From Flammeovirga sp. EKP202 (GTDB lineage Bacteria > Bacteroidota > Bacteroidia > Cytophagales > Flammeovirgaceae): a DNA stretch of 64,000 nt. Of the stretch, positions 8,512-18,361 are shown piece after piece (position 1 is the stretch's first letter; the number at the start of each line of letters is the position of its first letter). A program made the position numbers and the translations under genes. Location: positions 1 through 64,000 of the forward strand of contig NZ_JACVVP010000028.1 of the NCBI RefSeq assembly GCF_014534745.1. Direction: 5' to 3'. Under the pieces are notes generated by a model. The model did no database searches. It was not told the origin of the DNA and saw only the letters and a list, made by a program, of their open reading frames with translations.

Positions 8512-9990
8512 TTAGAACTTCTTAAAGAGTAACACTGCTGTTACAACCAATGTGATTACCACAAAGATGTTCAAAATAATCTGAATCATCGGTGTATTAT
8601 CCATAGATAATAAGGTGTTATCAGCGTTTTTCATCGCATCATAAAATGATCCAAGGTCCGTTTTTGAAATTTTAGCGTCTCTAAGGCTTTTACCTTTTAC
8701 TACTACAGTTCCTTCAGGGTATAGTGTTTCGTATTTCTTTGTTCTCGTATTGAAAATAGTCAAACTGATAAAATCCTTCAGATCATACTCACCAGGTTCT
8801 TGAGGCTCTATGTAATATACAAACTCTTTTGAACCCACTACTTTTCCATTTGCTCTTTTGATATTCTGAGAAACACTTGGTGGATAGAAAAGTAAATCTT
8901 CTGATTCTACTAAATCAGGTTCTCGAATAGACGATATATTACCAACACCTTCTACCTTAAACTCCAACGTTACACTTTCTCCTGTTTGGATCTCCGTATC
9001 GCTTAGCTTTTGTCTTAAACGATAATTACCCACACTTGCAATACTTTTGTATTGACTATTAGGAAGTGGTTTTACTTTTATGGTCTTGCCTCTAGATTTA
9101 AAAACTTCTACTGTTTCCTTACTATTTCTACCAAAGAAGGATTGTCTTTGTGCCACCTGATATTTTATCATCTGCAATTCTGTAGGCTCAATCACAATAT
9201 CTTCCGTGTTCAACGGGTAGAACATGGCTTCATAAATTTTGTATTGACGGTAAGACTTCCCATTGACAGTGACATATTCTGAGTGAACAGATTCTATGTT
9301 AAAGTTTTCTTCCCAACAGTTTTTAGGTTTTACTTTCTTCAATATTTCAGTCACCTGCTCATCCAACTTATAAAAGTCCATTTCGGCTCTGTTGGTCACA
9401 GAAACATAAAATGAGATATCCATTTTAAAACCCTCACCTCTATAGACGCTATTCTTGTCTGTGCTTACGGAGAAGAATGCGTCAGCTTCCACATCTATAA
9501 ATTGTTGGTTTTGTTGATTTCTTGAAGATGATCCACCACCCCAGAAATCAGCAAAAGGATCATAGACCTGTCTTTGTACAGGAGGACCTACTTTGATGGT
9601 AGCTCCATTACTGTTTACTGACTTTCCATTCACTGACATAGAAAATGGAGCCAATTTAAATGTCCCTTGTTTAGTTGGCGCATACATCTGTACTACACTC
9701 TGTTGGGTAGATACTTGCCCGTTTATAATTGAGGTCTGACTTGAGTTGGAAGGTCTCCCTTTTCTAAACCCTTCAATGTCTGGAAATTCAGAATATTTAG
9801 TCAGACGACCATTTTTAACAGTTAAAGTAATTTCAAAATTTTCATTCTGACCAATTTCTGTTCTACCAATAGCGATACTTACAGTTTGAGCATATGCAGA
9901 GAATGACAACAGCATTGAGCAAATAACAAGAAGTCCAAATTGTTGGATTGAACTCTTCAAAATAAGAAATTTCAATAGTGATCTTTTCAT
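8512..9990 (-). CDS. batD: BatD family protein
   Basis: A 492-residue protein with a signal peptide (to about residue 35, SFSAYA-Q), tandem immunoglobulin-like beta domains, and a C-terminal membrane helix (about 469-488) followed by a short basic tail. The start of the mature chain (ASIAIG-type, then NENFEITLTV) and the SNSSQTSIINGQ region are typical of BatD (oxygen tolerance) proteins, which usually sit with BatA/BatB VWA-domain proteins and a MoxR ATPase. Here none of these partners is adjacent; only the lipoprotein follows. It is probably a periplasm-facing scaffold. Confidence 0.85.
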   Translation of the reverse strand: MKRSLLKFLILKSSIQQFGLLVICSMLLSFSAYAQTVSIAIGRTEIGQNENFEITLTVKNGRLTKYSEFPDIEGFRKGRPSNSSQTSIINGQVSTQQSVVQMYAPTKQGTFKLAPFSMSVNGKSVNSNGATIKVGPPVQRQVYDPFADFWGGGSSSRNQQNQQFIDVEADAFFSVSTDKNSVYRGEGFKMDISFYVSVTNRAEMDFYKLDEQVTEILKKVKPKNCWEENFNIESVHSEYVTVNGKSYRQYKIYEAMFYPLNTEDIVIEPTELQMIKYQVAQRQSFFGRNSKETVEVFKSRGKTIKVKPLPNSQYKSIASVGNYRLRQKLSDTEIQTGESVTLEFKVEGVGNISSIREPDLVESEDLLFYPPSVSQNIKRANGKVVGSKEFVYYIEPQEPGEYDLKDFISLTIFNTRTKKYETLYPEGTVVVKGKSLRDAKISKTDLGSFYDAMKNADNTLLSMDNTPMIQIILNIFVVITLVVTAVLLFKKF

Positions 9991-10170
9991 ACCGTAAATA
10001 TCTACAATTCGAAGGAAGAAAAGTTGTGAAAAAAGTTTAAAAAAATGAATTATATCTACTAAAAATGTAACATATACACTATATTAGCGTTACACTTATC
10101 AGCAGATGTCAAAATAATTGTTCAACCAAATTTTTAATTTTCAAGACAACCAAGTAAAACCATACCCATC

Positions 10171-10377
10171 ATGCTTGAATATACTAAGGTAATTCTCAAA
10201 AAAGTGTCATTTGACAGACATTTATTTTTAAAAGAGTTACGCAAATCTTTAGGAATCCTTTCGATCAATGAAGTACTATCTTTGAGATCTTGGGGTAAAT
10301 CAAATTTTCCAAAGTTTGCCTTCACAATCCAAAACGAGTGCAACAAACACATTAATTCTTATGCACTAGTTGGCTAA
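10171..10377 (+). CDS. Small conserved-looking protein
   Basis: A 68-residue basic protein starting MLEYTKVILKKVSFDRHLF. There is no signal peptide or membrane segment; two amphipathic helices are likely. The opposite strand also carries a 72-codon frame here, but the plus-strand reading is favoured: it has an ATG, an orderly helical composition and its own plus-strand terminator at 10421-10455. I recall similar short proteins in Cytophagales, but cannot name a family or function. Confidence 0.55.
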   Translation: MLEYTKVILKKVSFDRHLFLKELRKSLGILSINEVLSLRSWGKSNFPKFAFTIQNECNKHINSYALVG

Positions 10378-10420
10378 AATAAAACATACTCACTCACATT
10401 AGAAAGAAGAAATTAATACA

Positions 10421-10455
10421 GTGGTCACCTAAACCAGAAGGTGATCACTTTTTTT
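10421..10455 (+). terminator. Intrinsic terminator of the small plus-strand gene
   Basis: GTGGTCACCT (10421-10430) pairs with AGGTGATCAC (10439-10448), with one wobble and an 8-base loop, and is followed by seven Ts. The T run reaches into the end of queG, which converges from the other strand. Confidence 0.9.
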
Positions 10456-11383
10456 GTGCAAATGAAATATTTCGTTTTAAACCTTCCAGCTTTGTTCTCT
10501 TTACTGCTGAATTTCTGAAGATTTCTTTAAAAACTTCTTCCGTAATCTCTTTCCAATCATTTTTAGACATTTCACCCAATTGATCATGAGGTGAAAATTC
10601 ATCTGTACTATGAGGTTTTGAAAATCGATTCCAAGGGCACACATCCTGGCAAATGTCACAACCAAAGATCCAGTCTTCCATTTTCCCCTGAAATTCCGTT
10701 GGGATTTGTTCTTTTAGTTCAATCGTCAAATAGGAAATACATTTACTTCCATCAACAATACCTTTTTCTAGAATAGCATCTGTTGGACAAGCATCAATAC
10801 ATCTTGTACATGTTCCGCAGTAGTCTTTGATAGGAGCATCTTCTTGTAATTCTAAATCAATAATCAATTCAGCTAAAAAGAAGAAACTACCCATTTTTCT
10901 ATTCAAAAGTAAGCTATGTTTGCCCACCCAGCCTAAGCCTGCTTTTTTGGCCCAAGCTCTTTCCATGACAGGAGCTGAATCTACGAAAACTCTACCCTCT
11001 ACTTCACCAATTTCAGCATTGATAAATTTCACAAGATCTTTGAGTTTTCTTTTTATCACATAATGGTAATCTTCTCCATAAGCGTACTTTGCCACTTTGA
11101 AATTTCCTTCTTGTGCTAAATCTTTTTCAGGGAAATAATTATAAGAAAGCATCACCACAGACTTTGCCCCCTCTACTAGCTTGGTAGGGTCTAATCTTTT
11201 ATCAAAGTGATTGGCCATATATCCCATTTCTCCATGCATTCCTGCTTTAAGCCATTTTTCTAAAGGATCTGCTTCCTCTTCTAAAAAACCTGCTTTAGCA
11301 ATTCCACACTCTGAGAAACCAAGGCGTTGAGCCTCTTCTTTTATTAATTTAGAATATTTTTCTTTCTGATTTACCTTATCCAC
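10445..11383 (-). CDS. queG: Epoxyqueuosine reductase QueG
   Basis: A 312-residue cobalamin- and iron-sulfur-dependent enzyme that reduces epoxyqueuosine to queuosine in tRNA. Two ferredoxin-like clusters are visible: [12 protein letters not shown] (about 188-199) and [10 protein letters not shown] (about 244-253). The N-terminal cobalamin-binding half contains the typical [10 protein letters not shown] stretch and [10 protein letters not shown]. Length is normal for the family. It starts with GTG at 11383, overlapping the stop of the upstream Hpt gene by 8 bases, so translation is probably coupled. Confidence 0.95.
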   Translation of the reverse strand: MDKVNQKEKYSKLIKEEAQRLGFSECGIAKAGFLEEEADPLEKWLKAGMHGEMGYMANHFDKRLDPTKLVEGAKSVVMLSYNYFPEKDLAQEGNFKVAKYAYGEDYHYVIKRKLKDLVKFINAEIGEVEGRVFVDSAPVMERAWAKKAGLGWVGKHSLLLNRKMGSFFFLAELIIDLELQEDAPIKDYCGTCTRCIDACPTDAILEKGIVDGSKCISYLTIELKEQIPTEFQGKMEDWIFGCDICQDVCPWNRFSKPHSTDEFSPHDQLGEMSKNDWKEITEEVFKEIFRNSAVKRTKLEGLKRNISFAQKK

Positions 11384-11735
11384 AATGATTATTCAATGCA
11401 TCTATGGACACTTTTCCACAATGCTCTATCTCATCAATAAAAGCATTATCAATGCGTGCCATACCTTCCGCTTCTTTTGTTATAAACTGAAGTCTAGTCG
11501 CACCTATCGTTCCTGCAATACCTTTTAAAGTGTGTAACGACTGAAGAAGCAAGGCTTGATTATTATCGATAATTCCTCCTCTCGCTTCTGAAATCAAATC
11601 ATAAAAATCTCTTTGAAAACTTTTTATGATTGACAACTGCTGATACTCTTCATGTGCAAAGGTCTTAATTTCTTCCCAAACCTTCATCTTTAATAAAGGA
11701 ATAGTAGGATATGTTGTAATAAAATTAGGTTTCAT
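11376..11735 (-). CDS. Hpt domain protein
   Basis: A 119-residue phosphotransfer protein. The signature [17 protein letters not shown] holds the phosphate-accepting histidine at about H68, followed by the expected Gly-rich turn. The ATG at 11735 is chosen over a GTG two codons upstream because it gives MKPNF with a normal start codon. The 3' end overlaps queG. There is no kinase or receiver nearby, so the partner is encoded elsewhere. The coupling to a tRNA-modification gene is probably only positional. Confidence 0.88.
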   Translation of the reverse strand: MKPNFITTYPTIPLLKMKVWEEIKTFAHEEYQQLSIIKSFQRDFYDLISEARGGIIDNNQALLLQSLHTLKGIAGTIGATRLQFITKEAEGMARIDNAFIDEIEHCGKVSIDALNNHCG

Positions 11736-11916
11736 AGTCACTATTTTTTACGATATGACTAATACTCCGTTTTAGTTCCCATGTAAGATCTTTTTTTATT
11801 TCAATATTTTGATTAAAATTTTCTTCAAAATGAAAAAGTGAAATAATACAACCCAAAAACAAAGTATTCTTTACATCATCAATCCTAAATTGAATTAAAA
11901 AGTTCCAATACTCCAT
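11725..11916 (-). CDS. Possible small protein upstream of the Hpt gene
   Basis: A 63-codon frame with an ATG start that overlaps the Hpt start by 11 bases in another frame. It is rich in aromatic and hydrophobic residues early and charged later, with no motif I recognise. The arrangement would allow translational coupling, but the same region may simply be leader. Low confidence. Confidence 0.3.
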   Translation of the reverse strand: MEYWNFLIQFRIDDVKNTLFLGCIISLFHFEENFNQNIEIKKDLTWELKRSISHIVKNSDYET

Positions 11917-12332
11917 TCAGTTACACACAAACATGACAAGTTTAAGCATTATACCTAGCTAGATCATACGTACGAAAAACCTACAAAAGTTATAAACATA
12001 TTTAATTACGTACTTCATTAGAGCATATACATTGTATTACAACACAAGTCACATCAATGGATTACACTATTTCTTAGAATAAGTCAATAAAAATAAACAA
12101 CGTATTCATTTACGTTGTAAATAAAAGGAAATTTGTACAAGTAGCAAGGAAGTATTAACTATCAATTTTCACTCAATTGATTTGATATTTGTAGTCAATA
12201 AATTTCATTATTCATATAAATTAGGTGGTTTAGGAAATTTAATGATGATCCTGATTGTAATTAAATTGAAAAAGAATTTTAAAAAATAGTACATTATTAC
12301 GATACTCTTTATTTTGCAAAAAATTACATACC
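11917..12332. other. Intergenic region with one inverted repeat
   Basis: No gene seen. ACAACGTA (12097-12104) and TACGTTGT (12111-12118) form an 8-bp perfect inverted repeat with a 6-base loop, about 215 bases before the DUF4286 gene. On the minus strand it is followed by a T-rich run, so it may be a weak terminator or an operator. Confidence 0.4.
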
Positions 12333-12644
12333 ATGATCATATATAATATCTCTTTTCATGTAGACGATGAAGTGCTGTCTACGTGGAAAGAATGGATGAA
12401 AACTTATTTCATTCCAGAAGTAACAAATACCAAGTGCTTTAAAAGTCATAAACTGATGAAATTATTGTCTGAAAAAGCAGAAGCTACAGGAAGTAACTTT
12501 GCATTAATGCTTGATGTAGAAAGCTTATCTGATGCAGATCGCTTTATGAGACAGTACGAACAAAGTTTGCATATCCAGCTCAAACAGAAGTTCGGTGAAA
12601 AAGTAAGTCAGTTCCGCTCTGTATTAAGAGAAGAAACGATCTAA
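12333..12644 (+). CDS. DUF4286 family protein
   Basis: A 103-residue protein matching the DUF4286 pattern: MIIYNISFHVDDEV at the N-terminus, a central HKLMKLLSE region and an acidic/aromatic C-terminal part ending with FGEKVSQF. The fold is expected to be ferredoxin-like (alpha/beta, dimeric-barrel type). Its function is not known. It precedes dsbD by 18 bases and is probably co-transcribed with it. Confidence 0.85.
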   Translation: MIIYNISFHVDDEVLSTWKEWMKTYFIPEVTNTKCFKSHKLMKLLSEKAEATGSNFALMLDVESLSDADRFMRQYEQSLHIQLKQKFGEKVSQFRSVLREETI

Positions 12645-12662
12645 AACGATTTTTATAACAAC

Positions 12663-14696
12663 ATGAACACATTTTTTCGATCAATTTATCTAATAGGATT
12701 ATTCCTTATAGGAATAATATCTACTACAAACGCCCAATTGATTAACCCTGTCAAATGGAGTGCTGAACTTTCAAACAATTCGCCAAAAAAGGGAGAAGTT
12801 ATTACTATCACTTATAAAGCGGAAATTAAAGAAGGTTGGTATCTCTATTCTTCAGATTTTGATCCTGACCTAGGACCAATGCTTACTGAAGTAGAATACA
12901 CTTTAAACAATACATTTGAAGTTGCTGGAGAATTTACTCCTGTCAACCCAAAGAAAAAATATGATGAACTTTGGGAAGGTGATATCACTTATTTTAAAAA
13001 GCATGGTGAATTCACTCAAACACTAAAAGTTCTTGAAATTCCTTTTAAGATTGAAACAAATATTTCTGGCCAAAGCTGTTCTGATGAAACTGGGCAATGT
13101 ATTCCATTGGCCAAGAGTTTTGTTTTCGGTGATGCTAAAATTGAAAAAGCCGAAGAAGCTGTTGATACAGAAGTAAAGAAGGAAGTAAAAGTAGAGCAAG
13201 TTGAAAAAGGAGAAATCAAAGCTGTTTCTTCTAGTGGACAAGACACTGAGGAAAGCTTATTTGGTTTTATGCTTTCAGCGTTCATATTTGGTCTTACAGC
13301 TATTTTTACTCCTTGTGTATTCCCAATGATTCCATTGACGGTTTCATTTTTCACTAATCAAAGTGGAGGAAAGTCAAAGGCATTCTTATATGGTTTCTCA
13401 ATTATTGCTATTTATGGCTTCTTTGGAGCTGTTTTAGCACCTCTCGCAGGAGACCCAAGTGTAGCTAATGCTATTTCAACACACTGGTTACCAAATATCC
13501 TTTTCTTTACAATTTTCATCGTTTTTGCGATGTCGTTCTTCGGTATGTTCGAAATCACAATGCCGAGTTCATTAGTAAATAAAATGGATAAACAATCGGA
13601 CAAGGGTGGTTTAGGTGCCGTATTCTTCATGGCATTTACATTAGTACTTGTTTCTTTTTCATGTACAGGTCCAATTGTAGGAACAATCTTGATTGAATCA
13701 GTAGGTGGAGCATACGTAAAACCTATCTTTGGTATGATTGCTTTTGCTTCAGCTTTTGCATTACCATTCACAATATTTGCCCTGTTCCCTGGTTTAATGA
13801 AAGGTCTTCCTAAGTCGGGAGGTTGGTTAAACTCAGTAAAAGTGGTACTAGGTTTTGTAGAATTAGCTTTAGCTTTCAAATTCTTGTCAACAGTAGATTT
13901 AGTATATCACTGGGGTGTTTTAGATAAAGATATCATGGTAGCGATTTGGATTGCTATTTCAATGATGTTAGGGCTTTATTTATTAGGTAAAATCCGTTTA
14001 CCACATGATTCTCCAATGGACGTTATCAGCCCTCCAAGATTAATTTTAGCGACAATTGTATTCTCATTTGTGATTTATTTAATCCCTGGATTATTTGGTG
14101 CCCCATTGAAAATGCTTTCGGGTATTTTACCTCCACAAACACATCATACTTTTGATTTAAAATCGATTATCCGTGATGAAGTTGCTAACGCATCTATTGA
14201 TGCTTCTTCAGAAAAACAGGATATGCTTTATCCAATCAAATACGGAGACATCTTCCATTTACCTCACGGTTTAAAAGGATATTTTGATTATGATCAAGCG
14301 GTAGAAGCTTCTAAGAAATTTGGCAAGCCTATTTTCCTTGACTTTACTGGACATGGATGTGCTAACTGTCGTAAAATGGAAGACAATGTTTGGTCGGACC
14401 CTAGAGTATTGAAGCGTTTAAAAGAAGATTATATTATTCTTGCTCTATATGTAGATGATCCTACTAAATTACCAAAAGATGAATGGGTAACATCAACATT
14501 TGACGGTAATGTAAAAAAGACAATAGGAGCAAAAAACTTTGACTTCCAAATCACAAAGTTCAACAGTAATGCACAACCTTATTATTGCCTGTTAAATGAC
14601 AATGGTGATTTAATGCCTCCTGCAAAAGCTTATGACTTAAATGTTGAAAACTTTATCAACTTCTTAGATGAAGGTGTAAAGTCATTTAAGAAATAA
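12663..14696 (+). CDS. dsbD: DsbD family thiol:disulfide interchange protein
   Basis: A 677-residue envelope protein passing electrons from cytoplasmic thioredoxin to periplasmic substrates. Order: signal peptide (to about 25, TTNA-Q), an N-terminal immunoglobulin-like domain with CSDETGQC (about 139-146), a charged linker, eight or so membrane helices (about 195-480) with the paired cysteines in TPCVFPMIP (near 220) and SCTGPIVG (near 336), and a C-terminal thioredoxin fold with the active site CANC (near 565). The GHGCANCRKME form is the variant common in this phylum. All redox cysteines are in place. Confidence 0.93.
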   Translation: MNTFFRSIYLIGLFLIGIISTTNAQLINPVKWSAELSNNSPKKGEVITITYKAEIKEGWYLYSSDFDPDLGPMLTEVEYTLNNTFEVAGEFTPVNPKKKYDELWEGDITYFKKHGEFTQTLKVLEIPFKIETNISGQSCSDETGQCIPLAKSFVFGDAKIEKAEEAVDTEVKKEVKVEQVEKGEIKAVSSSGQDTEESLFGFMLSAFIFGLTAIFTPCVFPMIPLTVSFFTNQSGGKSKAFLYGFSIIAIYGFFGAVLAPLAGDPSVANAISTHWLPNILFFTIFIVFAMSFFGMFEITMPSSLVNKMDKQSDKGGLGAVFFMAFTLVLVSFSCTGPIVGTILIESVGGAYVKPIFGMIAFASAFALPFTIFALFPGLMKGLPKSGGWLNSVKVVLGFVELALAFKFLSTVDLVYHWGVLDKDIMVAIWIAISMMLGLYLLGKIRLPHDSPMDVISPPRLILATIVFSFVIYLIPGLFGAPLKMLSGILPPQTHHTFDLKSIIRDEVANASIDASSEKQDMLYPIKYGDIFHLPHGLKGYFDYDQAVEASKKFGKPIFLDFTGHGCANCRKMEDNVWSDPRVLKRLKEDYIILALYVDDPTKLPKDEWVTSTFDGNVKKTIGAKNFDFQITKFNSNAQPYYCLLNDNGDLMPPAKAYDLNVENFINFLDEGVKSFKK

Positions 14697-14717
14697 AACA
14701 ATTAATAGATAGAATTT

Positions 14718-14757
14718 GGCTTACTCTTTGAAATTTATTCTGAGAGTAGGCCTTTTT
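14718..14757 (+). terminator. Intrinsic terminator after dsbD
   Basis: GGCTTACTCT (14718-14727) pairs with AGAGTAGGCC (14743-14752) with one wobble, then TTTTTTAT. Confidence 0.88.
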
Positions 14758-14861
14758 TATTATTTTTGGTTTTAATTTAATTCTACAAGGCAATAGTGTC
14801 TATTTTTTCTAAGCTTATTCGATTTATTATTTCGCTAAATAAGCTATTGATGTAACTAAAC

Positions 14862-15806
14862 ATGAAACATTTCAAAAAGGTTATACAGCTATCTGATTTT
14901 ACATCCTTAATCACACTACTTCTGTTAATCAGCTTATCTTCTTGTTCTATCAAGAAGAGTATTTTGTTTAAAACAGATACAAGTATCAATGAGGAAGTTT
15001 TTCTGGATGCACAACAATCTGCCCTTCATAATTACGTCATCAATGTTGATGATAAAATAGCAATGTCTGTTTTTACAAATAATGGAGAAGCAATAGTTGA
15101 TCCTAATGGAGATTATCTTCAGCCTGATCAGATATCAAAAAAAAATGATTCAGGAGGAAACCTTGGCGGTGGCAATAATGGCAACATGTTGGAAAACCCC
15201 AACAGTGTTTTTAACATGAATATTAGACAAAATGGTGATGAACCAAAAAATTACTTGGTTCAGTCTGATAGCCTTGTAGTACTTCCTTTAATTGGTCCTG
15301 TTAATTTAGTAGGGTTAACACTTGATGAAGCTAACAAAGTGTTAGCAAAAAAATATAGTGAATTCTACTTAGATCCCTATGTGGTAACAAACTATATTAA
15401 TAAGAAAGTAATAGTAATGGGAGCCACTGGAGCTAATATTATTCCATTACGTTCTGAACATATGACATTATTGGATGTAATTTCACAAGCTACTCTAAGT
15501 GGGCAAAATAACAGTAACGGTAATGGCATTCCTGTACAGAATGACATCATGGCTACCAATATTAGAATGATACGTCCAGATCCTGTTTATGGCTTAAATA
15601 AACCAGCGGTTCAGCTTATTGATTTAAGTACAATACAAGGCATGGCAAAAGCAAATTTACATGTAATGCCTAATGATGTAATTTATATTGAACCTAGAAG
15701 AAAGTCTGATACAAGAAACTTACAAGATGTCACACTAATGGTTAGTGTTATATCAAGTGTAGTTTCTCTATACTTATTGATTCAGCAAATATCTACGGGT
15801 AATTAA
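14862..15806 (+). CDS. Polysaccharide export lipoprotein (Wza-like)
   Basis: A 314-residue outer-membrane auxiliary lipoprotein. The signal peptide ends at C28 (ISLSSC). A poly_export domain lies at about 55-180 (YVINVDDKIAMSVF, then VLPLIGPVNLVGLTLDEANKVL) followed by an SLBB-like part, and it ends in a hydrophobic helix (about 293-310) as in Wza, where this helix lines the outer-membrane pore. A Gly/Asn-rich insert (about 100-117) is unusual. It is the first gene of a four-gene polysaccharide operon. The leader contains an 8-bp inverted repeat (14812-14819 with 14838-14845). Confidence 0.9.
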   Translation: MKHFKKVIQLSDFTSLITLLLLISLSSCSIKKSILFKTDTSINEEVFLDAQQSALHNYVINVDDKIAMSVFTNNGEAIVDPNGDYLQPDQISKKNDSGGNLGGGNNGNMLENPNSVFNMNIRQNGDEPKNYLVQSDSLVVLPLIGPVNLVGLTLDEANKVLAKKYSEFYLDPYVVTNYINKKVIVMGATGANIIPLRSEHMTLLDVISQATLSGQNNSNGNGIPVQNDIMATNIRMIRPDPVYGLNKPAVQLIDLSTIQGMAKANLHVMPNDVIYIEPRRKSDTRNLQDVTLMVSVISSVVSLYLLIQQISTGN

Positions 15807-15829
15807 TCATAAAATTTAAAAGTCTTTCA

Positions 15830-18298
15830 ATGACTGATTTTGATAAAGAATTTGACGATTTCGATAGAGAAGAAGGAAGCGTAACTGATAGTATTGATCT
15901 TGACAAACTAGAATATGTTGTCAAGAAAAATATTATTTGGGTACTTTTGCTTATTTCTCTCACTTCAATATGTGCTTATTTATATATTCGCTGGTCTCCA
16001 CGTATATATCAAGCAACAACAATAAACCAAGTTAAGCTTACATCATCCTCACAAGAATTTGCAGAAAAATTTGGCCTAGCAAGCAACTCTCTGAATGATA
16101 ATAAATTAGCGAGTGAGATGGCATTAATTACATCAGGTGTCACTTATAATAGAGTTCTTGATTCGTTAATTGATTTGAAATTGAGTTATTATTCTGTAGG
16201 AGAAATTAGAGACTCTGAACTATTTGGTAGAAATGTACCTTTTTCTGTATCATTCCCTACAAATAAAACTCCGTCATTAGTCAATAAAGTAATTTATCTC
16301 AATTTCTCAGAAGACAATAAGCGATATAAACTAACCTATAACAAAGGAAAAAATACTGTTGAAGGGTTTACCGGAAAACCTTTATTCTTAGAGGGGGCAA
16401 GTATTGTCATTGATGCAAATTCAAAATCAACATTAAATAACAATTACTCCTTCATTATCAACTCAAGATCTTCACAAGTAGGTTTCTTAAGACGAAATAT
16501 CAGCGTTCAGGTATTTAACCCTAAAGCGAACACTATACAAATTTCCTTTACTGCTGGCAATAGAGAAAAAGCAATTGCAGTACTACACGCAATCAACTTA
16601 GCCTACAGTCAGCTCTCAAGGGAAAGTAAAGCCTTAGTGTATGAAAGAGCACTTGATTATCTATATAAACAAGCAGATCTCACCAAAGATTCTCTCTCAC
16701 TACAAGAGCGAAAGTTAAGACAGATTAGTTACAATAAAGACCTTACCTCATACATGGATGCAGGTCCTATTGTAAGTAACATTCAAGAACTTGAAAAATC
16801 TCTCAATGAACTCAGAGGAGAACGAAAGAAATATCAAAAGTTGAGACATTTTTTGGAAGCCGATAGTAGTATAGTCTACATACAAGCTTATGCAACAATT
16901 CTAACTGATGGAAATATTGCTGCCAATTTAAGTGAGTTAGCTCAACTAGAAGCACAAGCTAATAGGATCAAAAACTCATATACTGAGAAAACAATTGCAA
17001 GTAATGCTAAACTTGAGTTGTACAAGAAATTACGTTTTGAAGTCGCTGAATCCATTAAGTTTGCAGAAGAATTCTTAACCGAAAACATTGTAGAGCTTCA
17101 AGGGGAGATTGGTAAATTAAAACATGTCTTTTATCAAAATATTGGTGGCGACCCTGACTTCAAAAAAATTGAAAAAAGAGTAGAAATTTATACGAATATT
17201 TTTGATCTCTTGACCAATAAAATGATTGAGGTTAGTATGGCTCAAGCTAGTACGATTGAAAGTTCTGCGGTCATCAACTCTCCTAGTGCTAGTCAAGTTC
17301 CGATTGCACCAAGAATAATGTTTATTTATGGTGTAGGTGTTGCTGTTGGTGTTTTCTTATCCGTTATCCTGATCTTAATTGTTTATATAAGAATGGATAA
17401 AATCAGTGGATTAAAACACCTAGAAAGGAGAACAAATATGCCAATTCTTGGCCTAATCCCTGAATACACCAAAGAAACAATGGCTGTATCCAAGTTGGTC
17501 GTATCAAATGATCCAAAATCCACAATGAGTGAGGCATTTAGATCTGTTCGTACCAATTTGAACTTCATGATCAATGATGTTGATAAAGACAGCAAACACA
17601 AGATTATCTCCGTTACTTCAACGATAAGTGGTGAAGGAAAAACTTTTATCGGTTCCAACCTTGCGGGTATCATAGGCATGGCTGAACAGAAAGTTGTCAT
17701 GGTTGACCTAGACCTTCGAAAACCGAAAGTGCACCTTGCTTTTGGAGGTAACAATATCAAAGGTTCTTCTTCAATTTTAATTGGACAAACTACCATAGAA
17801 GATTGTTTGCAAGACACTAATGTTCATAACTTAAAATATATCAGTGCAGGTCCTATACCACCCAACCCATCAGAGTTGGTAATGTCCAAAAACTTTTCAA
17901 CGTTTTTAGAGAACTTAAAGAAGGAGTTTGATGTTATCGTTCTGGATTCACCTCCAATTGGGCTTGTAACAGATGGAATGATTATCATGCAACATGTTAC
18001 TCACCCTATTTATATTCTAAGAGCTGATTACTCTAAGGTATCCTTTATCAATAATGCTGATAACCTTTATAAATCAGGGAAGTTTAAGAACATCTCACTT
18101 ATCCTTAACTCTGTTCCAGATAGAAGAAGTTATGGTGGTTACGGCTACGGATACGGCACGATGTCTTACAGTGCTGGAGGTTTTGGTTATGGGTATACCT
18201 ACGGCTATGAATCTGATTTAAACCCTGAAGATGCTGCGTACTTTGATGCTAAATCAAGACCATTTTGGAAGAAAATTTTTAAGAAAAAGAAAAAATAA
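15830..18298 (+). CDS. Polysaccharide co-polymerase / BY-kinase (Wzc-like)
   Basis: An 822-residue inner-membrane protein joining a Wzz chain-length domain to a bacterial tyrosine kinase. Membrane helices lie at about 36-54 and 494-520, with a long coiled-coil periplasmic region between. The cytoplasmic kinase has Walker A SGEGKT (about 600-605), Walker A' VVMVDLDLRKPK (about 622-633), Walker B VIVLDSPP (about 702-709), and a C-terminal Tyr/Gly cluster (about 766-800) that is autophosphorylated in homologues. It works with the Wza-like protein for export and is opposed by the phosphatase encoded next. Confidence 0.93.
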   Translation: MTDFDKEFDDFDREEGSVTDSIDLDKLEYVVKKNIIWVLLLISLTSICAYLYIRWSPRIYQATTINQVKLTSSSQEFAEKFGLASNSLNDNKLASEMALITSGVTYNRVLDSLIDLKLSYYSVGEIRDSELFGRNVPFSVSFPTNKTPSLVNKVIYLNFSEDNKRYKLTYNKGKNTVEGFTGKPLFLEGASIVIDANSKSTLNNNYSFIINSRSSQVGFLRRNISVQVFNPKANTIQISFTAGNREKAIAVLHAINLAYSQLSRESKALVYERALDYLYKQADLTKDSLSLQERKLRQISYNKDLTSYMDAGPIVSNIQELEKSLNELRGERKKYQKLRHFLEADSSIVYIQAYATILTDGNIAANLSELAQLEAQANRIKNSYTEKTIASNAKLELYKKLRFEVAESIKFAEEFLTENIVELQGEIGKLKHVFYQNIGGDPDFKKIEKRVEIYTNIFDLLTNKMIEVSMAQASTIESSAVINSPSASQVPIAPRIMFIYGVGVAVGVFLSVILILIVYIRMDKISGLKHLERRTNMPILGLIPEYTKETMAVSKLVVSNDPKSTMSEAFRSVRTNLNFMINDVDKDSKHKIISVTSTISGEGKTFIGSNLAGIIGMAEQKVVMVDLDLRKPKVHLAFGGNNIKGSSSILIGQTTIEDCLQDTNVHNLKYISAGPIPPNPSELVMSKNFSTFLENLKKEFDVIVLDSPPIGLVTDGMIIMQHVTHPIYILRADYSKVSFINNADNLYKSGKFKNISLILNSVPDRRSYGGYGYGYGTMSYSAGGFGYGYTYGYESDLNPEDAAYFDAKSRPFWKKIFKKKKK

Positions 18299-18361
18299 TC
18301 CACAAAAAACGTAGTTCTATATATAGGTTAGTAATTATTCAATTGTTTTAAAGTTTTTATT

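Noticed and set aside
13016-13879. Minus-strand frames of 112-155 codons inside dsbD
   Set aside because: Antisense shadows of a conserved membrane protein; no independent signals.
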